A DNA stretch of 64,000 nucleotides from positions 496,001 to 560,000 of the forward strand of contig NZ_RSEC01000032.1 of NCBI RefSeq assembly GCF_003937945.1, written 5' to 3'. Positions within the stretch are counted from its first letter, which is position 1. Every line of letters begins with the position of its first letter. The notes below the pieces were generated by a model. The model did no database searches, was not told the DNA's origin, and was given only the letters and a program-made list of their open reading frames with translations. Below are positions 48,305-58,450 of this stretch, in pieces. Origin of the DNA: Amycolatopsis eburnea (GTDB taxonomy: Bacteria; Actinomycetota; Actinomycetes; Mycobacteriales; Pseudonocardiaceae). The translations under genes and the position numbers were made by a program.

Positions 48305-48783
48305 CAGCCCGCCACCCCGTCTCGCGTCCGCGCGGGGCGGACCATCGTGTACGCGTCGGCGCCGGAAGGCTGGTAGTAGCGCTTCCGGATGCCGAGCCGT
48401 TCGAAACCGTGGCTCTCGTACAGGGCGAGTGCCGTCGTGTTGTCCGTGCGGACCTCGAGGAAGACCGGCGCTTCGAACTCGTCGGCCCGTTCCAGCAGCG
48501 CGCGCAGCAGCGCCTTGCCGATCCCCTTGCCCTGGTGTTCCGGGGCGACGCCGATCGTGTGCACGGTCGACTCGTACTCGCCGCGGCGGCGCCCGACGAC
48601 GGCCAGCCCGGCGTAGCCGAGCAGCTCGTCGCCCTCGTCCGGACGCGCGGCGAGGTAGAAGTGGCCCGCGTCCAGCTCGGAGTGGAAGGCGCGGGACGTC
48701 CACGGGTCGTCGCCCGGGAAGAGGATCTGCTCGATCTCGACGCACCGGGGGATGTCCCGGCGGCGCAGCGGCTCGAGTCTCAC
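48304..48783 (-). CDS. rimI: Ribosomal-protein-alanine N-acetyltransferase RimI-like
   Basis: A 159-residue GNAT enzyme. The acetyl-CoA motif is [20 protein letters not shown], preceded by YESTVHTIG and followed by [20 protein letters not shown] and [15 protein letters not shown], characteristic of RimI. GTG at 48783 overlaps the tsaB stop (GTGA). The tsaB-rimI-tsaD order is the usual actinobacterial cluster. Natural substrate is probably ribosomal protein S18 or other N-termini. Confidence 0.93.
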   Translation of the reverse strand: MRLEPLRRRDIPRCVEIEQILFPGDDPWTSRAFHSELDAGHFYLAARPDEGDELLGYAGLAVVGRRRGEYESTVHTIGVAPEHQGKGIGKALLRALLERADEFEAPVFLEVRTDNTTALALYESHGFERLGIRKRYYQPSGADAYTMVRPARTRDGVAG

Positions 48784-49442
48784 CTCGCGGTCACCCGTTT
48801 CGGCGCGGCGGGCTCGGCGGCGTCCGGGCGGCGCAGGTAGAGCGGGGTCAGCGGGGCCGGCTCCGCCTTCGCCAGCAACGCGCTCCGGGCGGCCTTCACC
48901 AGCCCGGCGGGCGACGGGAAGCGCGGCTCGATCGGCTGGACGCCGAGCGCCTCCGCGTACAGCACGGCGCCGTCGCCTGCCGCCACCTTGACGTCGGCCT
49001 CGAGGTCGGCGGGGCGCTGGACGTGCGGGCCGTCGGTGCGGTTCCCGGCGCCGTCGTAGGCGGCCCAGTAGACCTCGCGGCGGCGGGCGTCGGTGCACAC
49101 CAGGAACGGCTCGGCGGAGGTGACGTCCGCGGCCAGCGCGTCGAGGCTGCAGACCGGGTACACCGGGAGGCCGAGGGCGTGGCCGAGCGCGGCGGCGGTC
49201 GCCATCCCGGCGCGCAGGCCGGTGAACGGGCCGGGGCCGACGCCGGCGACGATCGCGTCGAGGTCCTTGAGCGCGACCCCCGCGGCTTCGGCGGCGGCCA
49301 GCGCGTGCGGCGTGATCAGCTCGCCGTGGGCGCGCGGGTCGACGGTGACGCGCTCTCCGCGCGTCTCGACCGCTTCGCCGTCCACCTCGACGACGCCCGC
49401 GGTGACCGCCGGGGTCGAGGTATCGATCGCCAGTACCAACAC
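48780..49442 (-). CDS. tsaB: tRNA threonylcarbamoyladenosine biosynthesis protein TsaB
   Basis: A 220-residue ASKHA-type partner of TsaD, needed for t6A37. The N-terminal strand [20 protein letters not shown], the [20 protein letters not shown] phosphate loop and the [13 protein letters not shown] segment are typical. GTG at 49442 is the family start. In most relatives tsaE lies directly upstream; here two carboxyl-metabolism genes on the other strand intervene. Confidence 0.94.
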   Translation of the reverse strand: MLVLAIDTSTPAVTAGVVEVDGEAVETRGERVTVDPRAHGELITPHALAAAEAAGVALKDLDAIVAGVGPGPFTGLRAGMATAAALGHALGLPVYPVCSLDALAADVTSAEPFLVCTDARRREVYWAAYDGAGNRTDGPHVQRPADLEADVKVAAGDGAVLYAEALGVQPIEPRFPSPAGLVKAARSALLAKAEPAPLTPLYLRRPDAAEPAAPKRVTAR

Positions 49443-49540
49443 GGTGTCCCAGCCTACGACCAGCGTCTTCGAGAGGTCTCTGCAGGGGACTGATCCGCAC
49501 GGTAACGTGCGGACGAGTCCGACTCTGGGAGGTCCCCGCG

Positions 49541-50965
49541 GTGCCCGCCCCGTTGTTCCCCGCCCTTGCCGACGGTTCCGCCGGAGAAGCCCTGCGCTTC
49601 GGCGACCACGTCCTCACCTACCCCGACCTCGCCGCCGTGGCCGGGGGGCTCGCCGCCGAGCTGCCCCGCGGCCGCGTCGCCGTCTGGGCGACCCCGACCG
49701 CGCACACGAGCGTCGCGGTCGTCGCCGCGCTGCTCGCCGGCGTGCCGGCCGTGCCGCTCAACCCGAAGATCGGCGAGCGCGAACTCGCCCACATCCTCAC
49801 CGACAGCGAGCCGCAGCTCGTGCTCGCCGAACCGGGCGCCGAGCTGCCCGCGGCCCTCGCCGAACTGCCGCGGCGGGACATCCCGCTGACCGGCGGGAAA
49901 GCGTTCGCCACCGAAGAGCCGGATCCGGAGACGCCCGCGCTGATCGTCTACACGTCGGGCACGACCGGGCCGCCCAAGGGCGTCGTCCTCCCCCGCCGGG
50001 CGATCGCGGCCACGCTCGACGCCCTCGAAGACGCCTGGGGCTGGACGGCCGCCGACGTCCTCGTGCACGGGCTCCCGCTGTTCCACGTGCACGGCCTCAT
50101 CCTCGGCATCCTCGGTCCGCTGCGCCGCGGCGGCTCGGTGCGCCACCTCGGCCGGTTCTCGACCGAGGGCGTCGCGCGCGAGCTGGCGAACGGCGCCACG
50201 ATGCTGTTCGGCGTCCCGACGATGTACCACCGCATCGCGGGCGAGGTCGGCGAGAACCCCGTGCTGGCGAAGGCGCTGAGCGGCGCCCGGCTCCTGGTTT
50301 CGGGCTCGGCCGCGCTGCCGGTGCACGACCACCAGCGGATCACCGCGGCGACCGGCCAGCAGGTCGTCGAGCGCTACGGGATGACCGAGACCCTGATGAA
50401 CACCAGCGTCCGCGCCGACGGCGAGCGCAAGCCCGGCACGGTCGGGGTCCCGCTCGGCGGGGTCGACCTGCGGCTGATCGGCGACGCCGGCGAGGTGGTC
50501 GACGACCTCGAGACGGTCGGCGAGATCCAGGTGCGCGGGCCGAATCTGTTCACCGAGTACCTCAACCGCCCGGACGCGACCGCGGCCGCGGTCGACGACG
50601 GCTGGTTCCGCACCGGCGACATGGCGACGCGGGACGCCGACGGTTACGTCAAGATCGTCGGGCGCAAGGCGACCGACCTGATCAAGAGCGGCGGCTACAA
50701 GATCGGCGCGGGCGAGATCGAGAACGCGCTGCTCGAACACCCGGGCGTTGCCGAAGCGGCCGTCACCGGCGAGCCGGACGACGACCTCGGCGAGCGGATC
50801 GTCGCGTGGGTCGTGCCCGACGGCGAGCCACCGGCCGCCGAGGAACTCGCCGACCACGTCGCGAAGCTGCTCGCGCCGCACAAGCGCCCGCGGGTCGTCC
50901 GGTACCTGGACGCGTTGCCGCGCAACGACATGGGCAAGGTCATGAAGCGGGCGCTCGGTGTCTAG
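49541..50965 (+). CDS. matB: Malonyl-CoA synthetase, MatB type
   Basis: A 474-residue ANL-superfamily ligase converting malonate (possibly methylmalonate), ATP and CoA to the thioester. Motifs are VYTSGTTGPPKGVVLPRRA, PLFHVHGLILGILGPLRRGG, ERYGMTETLMNTSVRADGER, FRTGDMATRD and GRKATDLIKSGGYKIGAGEI, with the catalytic lysine in RNDMGKVMKRAL. The sequence is close, as I recall it, to Streptomyces MatB. GTG at 49541 follows GGGAGGT. It overlaps the carboxyltransferase gene by eight bases, so malonyl-CoA made here is likely handled by that product. Confidence 0.92.
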   Translation: MPAPLFPALADGSAGEALRFGDHVLTYPDLAAVAGGLAAELPRGRVAVWATPTAHTSVAVVAALLAGVPAVPLNPKIGERELAHILTDSEPQLVLAEPGAELPAALAELPRRDIPLTGGKAFATEEPDPETPALIVYTSGTTGPPKGVVLPRRAIAATLDALEDAWGWTAADVLVHGLPLFHVHGLILGILGPLRRGGSVRHLGRFSTEGVARELANGATMLFGVPTMYHRIAGEVGENPVLAKALSGARLLVSGSAALPVHDHQRITAATGQQVVERYGMTETLMNTSVRADGERKPGTVGVPLGGVDLRLIGDAGEVVDDLETVGEIQVRGPNLFTEYLNRPDATAAAVDDGWFRTGDMATRDADGYVKIVGRKATDLIKSGGYKIGAGEIENALLEHPGVAEAAVTGEPDDDLGERIVAWVVPDGEPPAAEELADHVAKLLAPHKRPRVVRYLDALPRNDMGKVMKRALGV

Positions 50966-52283
50966 GCTGCCCGCGCGCGAAGTCGTCGAAGCGATCGCGA
51001 GCGGGTTCACGGAGTTCCCCACGCCGCTGCGCGACGAGCCGGCCGACGGGCCGATCGGCTGGCCGGGGTACCGCGAAGCCCGTGCGGCGGCGGAAGAGCG
51101 CACCGGCGAGAAGGAATCGGTCGTCTGCGGGACGGCGAAGATCGGCGACGTCGAGGCCGTGCTGATCGCGTTCGAGTTCGGGTTCCTCGGCGGGTCGCTC
51201 GGGCAGCGCACCGGCGACCGGATCGAGGCGGCGTTCGCGCACGCCCGCGACGCGCGGCTGCCGGTGGTGTCGCTGATCGCGACCGGCGGCAGCCGCATGC
51301 AGCAGGGCATGCGCGCGCTCATGCAGCTGCAGCGCGTGGCGCGGGCGGCGGCGCTGACCCGCGCGGCGGGCATCCCGCAGGTCTCGGTGCTGCGCGACCC
51401 GACGACCGGCGGTGGCTGGGCGACCCTCGGCGCGGGCGCCGACGTCGTGCTCGCGCTGCCGGAAGCGCAGGTCGGGTTCGCGGGCTCGCGGGTGCGGCCG
51501 CCGGAAGCCCCGGAGGCGTACACCGCGGAGGCGAAGCTCGAGTGGGGCCAGGTCGACGCCGTCGTCACGCCGGCTGAGCTGGGCACGACGCTGGAACGCT
51601 GGCTGCGGCTGCTCACCGCGCGTTCGTCGGCGGCCGCTCCGCCGCCTTCGGCGCTACGAGCCGCTTCCCTGCCCTCGACAGGCTGGGAAGCGGTGCAGGC
51701 GGCGCGTTCACCGGAGCGAGCCCGGGCCGCGGAGTACCTGGACGCGTACTTCGACTGGCGGGAGGACATCAGCGGCGACCGCGCCGGCGGTGTCGACCCG
51801 GGCGTGGCGTGCGGCTTCGGCTGGCGCGACGGCCGGACGATCGCCTACGCGGCGCAGTGCGGCACGCCGACGTCCCCGGCGGGCTTCCGCACGGCCGCGC
51901 GGCTGGTGCGGTTGGCGTCCCGGCTGGGCTTCCCGGTCCTGACGCTGGTCGACACGCCGGGCGCGGCCAACGACGCGGCCGCCGAGCAGGCGGGCGCGGG
52001 CGCGGCGATCGCGGCGATGTTCGAGGCGGTCGCGACGGCGGCGATCCCGGTGACGACGCTGGTGATCGGCGAAGGCGGCTCGGGCGGCGCGCTGGCGTTC
52101 GCCGCGGCGGAGTCGACGTGGGTGACGCCGGACGCGTACTTCTCGGTGACGTCCCCGGAAGCCGCGGCGGCGATCCTCAAGCGCCCGGCGGCGGAGGTCC
52201 CGGACATCGCGAACCGCCTGCACCTGCGGCCCCAGGACCTGGTGGACCTGGGGGTGGCGCGGGCGGTGGTCAAGCCGTCGTGA
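50958..52283 (+). CDS. Fused AccD/AccA-like carboxyltransferase
   Basis: A 441-residue carboxyl transferase with two crotonase-type halves. The N-half resembles AccD (EFGFLGGSLGQRTGDRIEAA; IATGGSRMQQGMRALMQLQR; RDPTTGGGWATLGAGADVVL) but lacks the AccD zinc finger. The C-half resembles AccA (LTLVDTPGAANDAAAEQAGA, VIGEGGSGGALAFAAAESTW, SVTSPEAAAAILKRP). A short low-complexity linker joins them. It may transfer carboxyl groups to or from malonyl- or acetyl-CoA with MatB; direction and biotin partner are not visible. GTG at 50958 overlaps matB. Confidence 0.82.
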   Translation: MSRLPAREVVEAIASGFTEFPTPLRDEPADGPIGWPGYREARAAAEERTGEKESVVCGTAKIGDVEAVLIAFEFGFLGGSLGQRTGDRIEAAFAHARDARLPVVSLIATGGSRMQQGMRALMQLQRVARAAALTRAAGIPQVSVLRDPTTGGGWATLGAGADVVLALPEAQVGFAGSRVRPPEAPEAYTAEAKLEWGQVDAVVTPAELGTTLERWLRLLTARSSAAAPPPSALRAASLPSTGWEAVQAARSPERARAAEYLDAYFDWREDISGDRAGGVDPGVACGFGWRDGRTIAYAAQCGTPTSPAGFRTAARLVRLASRLGFPVLTLVDTPGAANDAAAEQAGAGAAIAAMFEAVATAAIPVTTLVIGEGGSGGALAFAAAESTWVTPDAYFSVTSPEAAAAILKRPAAEVPDIANRLHLRPQDLVDLGVARAVVKPS

Positions 52284-52725
52284 GCTCCGGGACGCGCTCG
52301 GTCCAGGTGCCGTGCGGTTCGAGGGTGATCTCGCGGACGTCGTCCTCGCGGCGGTCCAGCCGGACGACCAGGTAGTCGTCCGAAAGGCGCTCCGCGGATC
52401 CCTCGCCCCACTCGACCACGATGGCCGAGCGCTCCAGGTCCGTGTCCAGGTCGAGGTCGTCGAGCTGGGAGAGGTCGCCCCCCAGGCGGTACGCGTCGAC
52501 GTGCACCAGGGGCACGCCCGGCGCGCCCGCCGGGTGGACGCGGGCCAGGACGAACGTCGGGGAGCTGACGCGGCCGCCGACGCCGAGGCCGTCGGCGATG
52601 CCGCGGGTCAGCGTCGTCTTGCCCGCGCCGAGCGGGCCCGCGAGCAGCACCAGGTCGCCCGCGCGCAACGCGCGGCCGAGGGCCCGCCCGAAGTCCATGG
52701 TCTCTTCGGGCGTGGGAAACACCAT
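52270..52725 (-). CDS. tsaE: tRNA threonylcarbamoyladenosine biosynthesis ATPase TsaE
   Basis: A 151-residue P-loop ATPase of the t6A complex. Visible are the start FPTPEETMDFGRALGRAL, Walker A LAGPLGAGKTTLTRGIADGL, the SSPTFVLARVHPAG loop, HVDAYRLGG and VVEWGEGSAERL. The ATG at 52725 lies two bases after the stop of the upstream hydrolase; a GTG at 52743 would overlap it. Its end overlaps the convergent carboxyltransferase gene by 14 bases. Confidence 0.94.
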   Translation of the reverse strand: MVFPTPEETMDFGRALGRALRAGDLVLLAGPLGAGKTTLTRGIADGLGVGGRVSSPTFVLARVHPAGAPGVPLVHVDAYRLGGDLSQLDDLDLDTDLERSAIVVEWGEGSAERLSDDYLVVRLDRREDDVREITLEPHGTWTERVPELTTA

Positions 52726-52727
52726 GC

Positions 52728-53825
52728 TCAACGCTGCCACCACCAGGTTCGCCGGGACGAGGTTTCGCCGTCCACACCGGAACAGCGTTGCAGGAGATCG
52801 ATCAGATGGCTGTTCACCAGCTCGGGCTGCTCGAGCTGGACCATGTGGCCGGCGCCGCGGACGCGCACCAGCTCCGCGTCGGGCAGCTCGGCCGCGATCC
52901 GCTCGGCGTGCGCGAACGGCGTGAACCGGTCCGAATCACCGCCGATGACCAGCACTTCCGCGTGCTTGAGCCCGGCGAGCGCGGCGTACCGGTTGTGGCT
53001 GCCGAGCGTGTCGACGAAGTTGACGAGCCCGCGCACGGGCGTCACTTCCAGCATCTCGAGCATGAAGTCGACCAGCCGCGGCGCGACGTCCCGGCTGCCG
53101 AACGCCAGCCGGCGCACGGCCTGCCGCGTCAGCTGCCCGCCGGCCGCGCGGACGAACTCCACCAGCCCGGGCTGCCAGCCGGCGAGACCACCGGCGGCGC
53201 GCGTCAGCGGGTTGTACTTCGAGAGCAGCGAGCGGGGCAACCCGCGTGCGCCCACTTCGCCCGCCGCCGTCGCGATGAACGCGACGCCGCAGACGCGGTC
53301 TTCGAACAGCTCCGGGAACTCGGCGGCCAGCTCCATGATCACCATGCCGCCCATCGAGTGCCCCATCAGCACGATGGGCCCGTCCGGCACCACGGACCGC
53401 AGCACGCAGTCGAGGTCCCGCGCCAGCTGCTCGATCGTCGACGTCTCCGCGGAGGCCGCGCCGGACAGGCCGTGGCTGCGGTGGTCGTAGTACACCTGCC
53501 GCACGCGGGGCAGCCGCAGCGACGCGAGGTCGCGGCGCTGGAAGTGCCAGCAGCGCCGCGAAAGCGCGAAGCCGTGGACCCCCACGACGGTCAGTTCCGG
53601 TTCCCCGCCGTCTTCCGGGTCGATCTCCTCGACCGAAAGCGGCGTGCCGTCCTCGGCCGCGACCGTCGACGTGCGGTCCGGCTTCAGCTCCCCCAGCGGC
53701 TCGTCCACGTACGGATCCTCACTGTGCCGCCGCTGCTGCGCGGCGACGGCGATAGCGGCGGCGGTCCCCGTGGCCACGGCCCCCACCCCGCCGGCGATGG
53801 CCAGCAGTCGACGTGAAGGTGTCAC
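52728..53825 (-). CDS. Alpha/beta hydrolase with N-terminal membrane anchor
   Basis: A 365-residue hydrolase. An N-terminal hydrophobic stretch (LLAIAGGVGAVATGTAAAIA) acts as a signal anchor. The fold shows VVGVHGFALSRRCWHFQ (oxyanion region), the nucleophile elbow MGHSMGGMVIMELA, an acid in IGGDSDRFTP and the histidine in GAGHMVQLEQPE. GTG at 53825 overlaps the alr stop (GTGA), and tsaE follows after two bases, so it sits in a conserved alr-hydrolase-tsaE operon. Substrate is unknown. Confidence 0.9.
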   Translation of the reverse strand: MTPSRRLLAIAGGVGAVATGTAAAIAVAAQQRRHSEDPYVDEPLGELKPDRTSTVAAEDGTPLSVEEIDPEDGGEPELTVVGVHGFALSRRCWHFQRRDLASLRLPRVRQVYYDHRSHGLSGAASAETSTIEQLARDLDCVLRSVVPDGPIVLMGHSMGGMVIMELAAEFPELFEDRVCGVAFIATAAGEVGARGLPRSLLSKYNPLTRAAGGLAGWQPGLVEFVRAAGGQLTRQAVRRLAFGSRDVAPRLVDFMLEMLEVTPVRGLVNFVDTLGSHNRYAALAGLKHAEVLVIGGDSDRFTPFAHAERIAAELPDAELVRVRGAGHMVQLEQPELVNSHLIDLLQRCSGVDGETSSRRTWWWQR

Positions 53826-54937
53826 GAGCGCTCCCCCAGATACCGGCGCCGCACCCGCGGGCGGTACATCGAGGTGACGATCTCGTAGTCGATGGTGCCC
53901 AGCTTGTCGGCCCATTCCCGGGCCGTCGGCTCGCCGCGGGTCCCCTGGCCGAAGAGCACGACCTCGTCGCCGACGGACGGCTCGTAGTCACCGCAGTCGA
54001 CGACGAGCTGGTCCATGCACACGCGGCCGGCCACCGGGCGCCGCTGCCCGCCGAGGAGCACGTCCATCCGCCCGGACAGCGACCGCGGCACGCCGTCGGC
54101 GTACCCGGTCGGCACGAGCGCCAGGTTCGTGTCGCGCGGCGTGGTCCAGGTGTGCCCGTAGGACACCGATTCCCCGGCTTCCACGCGCTTGACCAGCGCG
54201 ACCGCGGACCGGAAGGTCATGGCCGGGCGCAGGTCTTCGGCCTGCGGGACCGGGTTGAGCCCGTACATCGCGATGCCCGGGCGGACGAGGTCGAAGTGCA
54301 GGTCCGGCCGGGTGAGCAGGGCCGCGGAGTTCGCCAGGTGCCGCTTCGGGTCGAGGCCGGCCGCGCGGGCGGCGTCGTAGGCCTCGGCGAACCGCTTGGC
54401 CTGCATGTCGATCGAGGGGTGCTCGGGCTCGTCCGCGCACGCGAGGTGGGACCAGATCGCGACGACGTCGACCCGCGGTTCGGCGGCCGCCGCTTCGACC
54501 AGCTCGGCCCACGCGGCGGGCGGGCAGCCGTTGCGCGAAAGCCCGGTGTCGATTTTGAGGTGCACACGAGCCGGGGTACCCGGTTTCGCCGCGGCGGCGA
54601 TGCGGCGTAGCTCACCCAGCGAGCTCGCGGCGAGGTCGATGTCGTTTTCGACGCCGGGCGCGAAGTCGACGTCCGGGGTGTCCAGCCAGCTGAACAGGCG
54701 GGTGGTGATCCCGGCCGCACGCAGGGCGAGGGCTTCGCCGAGCGAGCAGGTGCCGAGCCAGCTCGCGCCGGCCTCGACCGCGGCGCGCGCCACCGGCAGC
54801 GCGCCGTGGCCGTAGGCGTCGGCCTTCACCACGGCCATCACCTCGGCGCCGGGCGCGCGGGCGCCCAGCAGGGCGAGGTTGTGGCGGATCGCGTCGAGGT
54901 CGATGTCGACCTGCGCCCGAGGGAAACTGGAGGTCAT
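53822..54937 (-). CDS. alr: Alanine racemase
   Basis: Makes D-alanine for peptidoglycan using PLP. The 371-residue protein has the PLP-lysine motif VMAVVKADAYGHGALPVARA, DTGLSRNGC, SHLACADEP, RPGIAMYGLNP and the C-terminal catalytic tyrosine in SVSYGHTW, then GRVCMDQLVVD. The ATG at 54937 is preceded by GGAGGG, but start and ribosome site lie inside a perfect 13-bp hairpin, suggesting control of translation initiation. Confidence 0.96.
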   Translation of the reverse strand: MTSSFPRAQVDIDLDAIRHNLALLGARAPGAEVMAVVKADAYGHGALPVARAAVEAGASWLGTCSLGEALALRAAGITTRLFSWLDTPDVDFAPGVENDIDLAASSLGELRRIAAAAKPGTPARVHLKIDTGLSRNGCPPAAWAELVEAAAAEPRVDVVAIWSHLACADEPEHPSIDMQAKRFAEAYDAARAAGLDPKRHLANSAALLTRPDLHFDLVRPGIAMYGLNPVPQAEDLRPAMTFRSAVALVKRVEAGESVSYGHTWTTPRDTNLALVPTGYADGVPRSLSGRMDVLLGGQRRPVAGRVCMDQLVVDCGDYEPSVGDEVVLFGQGTRGEPTAREWADKLGTIDYEIVTSMYRPRVRRRYLGERS

Positions 54938-54955
54938 AACGCCCTCCAGTTTCCC
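54921..54955 (-). promoter_or_regulatory. Hairpin sequestering the alr ribosome site
   Basis: GGGAAACTGGAGG and CCTCCAGTTTCCC form a perfect 13-bp stem around a 9-base loop. In the alr mRNA the 5' arm includes the GGAGG ribosome site and the ATG sits in the loop, with the 3' arm covering codons 2-6. A closed hairpin would block initiation. Confidence 0.85.
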
Positions 54956-54966
54956 ATGACCCGAGG

Positions 54967-56058
<1,092 letters not shown>

Positions 56059-56061
56059 CGG

Positions 56062-57489
56062 TCAGTCCTCTCCGAGATTCCGCCGGACCCCGTACGCCGC
56101 TTCGCGGGCTTCGAGGTGGCGCTGCTGGATCCGGTGGCCCTCGGCGCGCTGCGCCTCGGTCGGCTCGTCCAGCTCGAGCGCTTTCTTGTTTTCCTGCCAG
56201 GACGGGGGTTCCGCACTGGAAGCCAGGGCCCACGCCGCCTGCCGCGCCGCTCCGATGGCGACGTACTCGGCGACTTCGGGCAGCTGCACGGGCACGCCGA
56301 ACACCAGCGGCGCGACCGCGCGGACGGCGGCCGACTGCGCGCCGCCGCCGATCAGCAGCACGCGGCGGACGTCGAGACCGTGCGTGCGGACCGCGTCGAG
56401 ACCCGCGGCGAGGCCGCAGAGCATGCCTTCGACGGCGCTGCGCGCGAGGTTCTGCGGGGTCATGTTCGCCCTGGTCAGACCGCTGAGCGAGCCGGTGGCA
56501 CCCGGCAGGTTCGGGGTGCGCTCGCCGTCCAGGTAGGGCAGGAACGTGAGGCCTTCGGCGCCGGGCGCGCCGGCCAGGGCGAGCCGGTCGAACTCGCTCA
56601 GCGTCGCGCCAAGCATCGACGCCGTCGCGGTGAGGACGCGGGCGGCGTTGAGGGTGCAGGCCAGCGGCAGGAACCGGCCGGTGGCGTCGGCGAACCCGGC
56701 GACCTCGCCGGTGGCGTCGGCCGCGCCGGTCTCGGCGACCCCGAACACCGTGCCGCTGGTGCCGAGGGAGACGACGACGTCGCCGGGCTTGAGTTCCAGC
56801 CCGAGCGCGGCGGCCATGTTGTCGCCCGTGCCCGCCGAGACGAGCACGCCGTCCGCGGTGTGGCCGGCGGCCTGGGCCGGGCCGAGCACGGTGGGCAGCT
56901 CCGGCGTCCGGCCGCCGAAGGCGTGGCTCAGGACGTCGAGGCGGTAGGCGTTGTCGGACGGCGAGAAGTAGCCGGTGCCGGACGCGTCGCCGCGGTCGGT
57001 GACCGGGTCGCCGCCGGTGAGCTTCCAGGTCAGCCAGTCGTGCGGGAGCAGCACGCGCGCGACGCGGTCGGCCAGCTCGGGCTCGTTGTCGGCCAGCCAG
57101 CGCAGCTTCGTCACGGTGAAGCTGGCTACCGGCACCGAGCCGACGGACTTCGCCCAGACCGACGGGCCGCCGAGCTCGTCGATGAGGTCGAGCGCCGACT
57201 GCGCGGAGCGGGTGTCGTTCCACAGCAGCGCGGGCCGGACGACCTCGCCGTCCTCGTCGAGGGTGACCATGCCGTGCTGCTGCCCGCCGACGCCGATGGC
57301 CTTGACGTCGTCGAGCAGGCCGTTCGTGGCTTCGCCGAAGGCGTCCCACCAGGCGGCGGGGTCGACCTCGGTGCCCTCGGGGTGCGGCGCGCGGCCGGTG
57401 CGGACGATTTCGCCGGTTTCGGCGTCGCACACGACGACCTTGGTCGACTGCGTGGACGAGTCGATGCCGGCGACCAGCTCAGCTGTCAT
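56062..57489 (-). CDS. xylB: Xylulokinase
   Basis: Phosphorylates D-xylulose for the pentose phosphate pathway. The 475-residue FGGY kinase begins [20 protein letters not shown], with [38 protein letters not shown] and the ATP-site [15 protein letters not shown] [20 protein letters not shown] at 57489 lies inside the 3' end of the DeoR gene (11-base overlap). The kinase, the DeoR repressor and the ABC ATPase form one leftward operon for pentose or polyol catabolism. A related sugar-alcohol substrate is possible. Confidence 0.9.
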   Translation of the reverse strand: MTAELVAGIDSSTQSTKVVVCDAETGEIVRTGRAPHPEGTEVDPAAWWDAFGEATNGLLDDVKAIGVGGQQHGMVTLDEDGEVVRPALLWNDTRSAQSALDLIDELGGPSVWAKSVGSVPVASFTVTKLRWLADNEPELADRVARVLLPHDWLTWKLTGGDPVTDRGDASGTGYFSPSDNAYRLDVLSHAFGGRTPELPTVLGPAQAAGHTADGVLVSAGTGDNMAAALGLELKPGDVVVSLGTSGTVFGVAETGAADATGEVAGFADATGRFLPLACTLNAARVLTATASMLGATLSEFDRLALAGAPGAEGLTFLPYLDGERTPNLPGATGSLSGLTRANMTPQNLARSAVEGMLCGLAAGLDAVRTHGLDVRRVLLIGGGAQSAAVRAVAPLVFGVPVQLPEVAEYVAIGAARQAAWALASSAEPPSWQENKKALELDEPTEAQRAEGHRIQQRHLEAREAAYGVRRNLGED

Positions 57490-58315
57490 AGGGCTGCCCC
57501 TCTGGGACGTGTTCGACGATCTCGATCGCGGTGCCCGCGTTGAGCGCGGCCTCGATCTCCTCGGTCGGCGTGGCTTCGCCGGTGATCAACAGGTCGTAGT
57601 CGCCGACGTCGCCGTGGGCGTAGGTGGCGGTGCGGCCGAACTTCGAGTGGTCGACGACCAGGACGCTGTGGTTCGCGACCTTGAGCGCGGCCTTCTTGAG
57701 CTCGGCGTAGTCGCGGTCCGGGTGGAAGAGCCGCCCGACGGCGACCGCGGTGACCGAGACGAAGGAGACGTCGGCGCGGATCGAGTCGAGCAGGCCGAGC
57801 ACCTCGGGACCGGCGCAGGAGTCGTACTCGCGGGAGTAGCGGCCACCGGCGAGCACGACGTCGGCGCCGCCGTCACCGAGCACGCGCGCGGCCCGCAGGG
57901 AGTTGGTGACGACGGTCAGGCCCTCGATCTCCGCGAGCCGCGTGACCAGCGGGAGGAGGGTGGTGGAGTCGTCGACGAAGACGGTCTGGCCGGGGTGGAC
58001 GTGCCGCGCGGCGGCCTCGCCGAGCGCGTCCTTCTCACCGCGGTGGAGGGCGTCGCCGAAGCGGGCGGCGGACTCGACGGTGAGCGCCGGGTAGGCCTCG
58101 ACCTTGCCGCGGAGCTTGCGCAGGAGCCGGCGTTCGGCCAGGTCGTCGAGGTCGCGGTGCATGGTCATGAGGCTGACCTTGAAGCGCGCGGTCAGGTCGT
58201 CGATCCGCGCTTCGCCCTGCTCGATGATGTGGTCGAGGATCTCCTGCCGGCGCTGCTCGACGGCAGCGTCGGACGGCCGGGTCTTCCGGTCTCCGGGTGC
58301 TGTGCCGCCGCTCAC
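57479..58315 (-). CDS. DeoR/GlpR-family transcriptional regulator
   Basis: A 278-residue repressor. The N-terminal helix-turn-helix is [19 protein letters not shown] followed by [20 protein letters not shown]. The sugar-phosphate-binding domain contains [27 protein letters not shown] and [13 protein letters not shown]. It overlaps xylB and likely represses this operon until a phosphorylated pentose or polyol is present. The region upstream has no clear operator I can defend. Confidence 0.92.
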   Translation of the reverse strand: MSGGTAPGDRKTRPSDAAVEQRRQEILDHIIEQGEARIDDLTARFKVSLMTMHRDLDDLAERRLLRKLRGKVEAYPALTVESAARFGDALHRGEKDALGEAAARHVHPGQTVFVDDSTTLLPLVTRLAEIEGLTVVTNSLRAARVLGDGGADVVLAGGRYSREYDSCAGPEVLGLLDSIRADVSFVSVTAVAVGRLFHPDRDYAELKKAALKVANHSVLVVDHSKFGRTATYAHGDVGDYDLLITGEATPTEEIEAALNAGTAIEIVEHVPEGQPYDS

Positions 58316-58379
58316 ACAGCCTTCTTACCAGATTTACGGCCCAGAGTTAACAGAGAACTCGATATCTCTTCGCACGACC

Positions 58380-58411
58380 CCGGGGCCACTTTCACCCGAA
58401 AGTGGCCCCGG
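58380..58411. terminator. Hairpin after nnr
   Basis: CCGGGGCCACTTTC and GAAAGTGGCCCCGG make a perfect 14-bp stem with a 4-base loop, 40 bases past the nnr stop. A second short stem CCGGAG/CTCCGG follows. It likely terminates nnr before deoR. Confidence 0.8.
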
Positions 58412-58450
58412 AGCGGGAACTCCGGATCACTTTGGTAGAGAAAGTGACGT

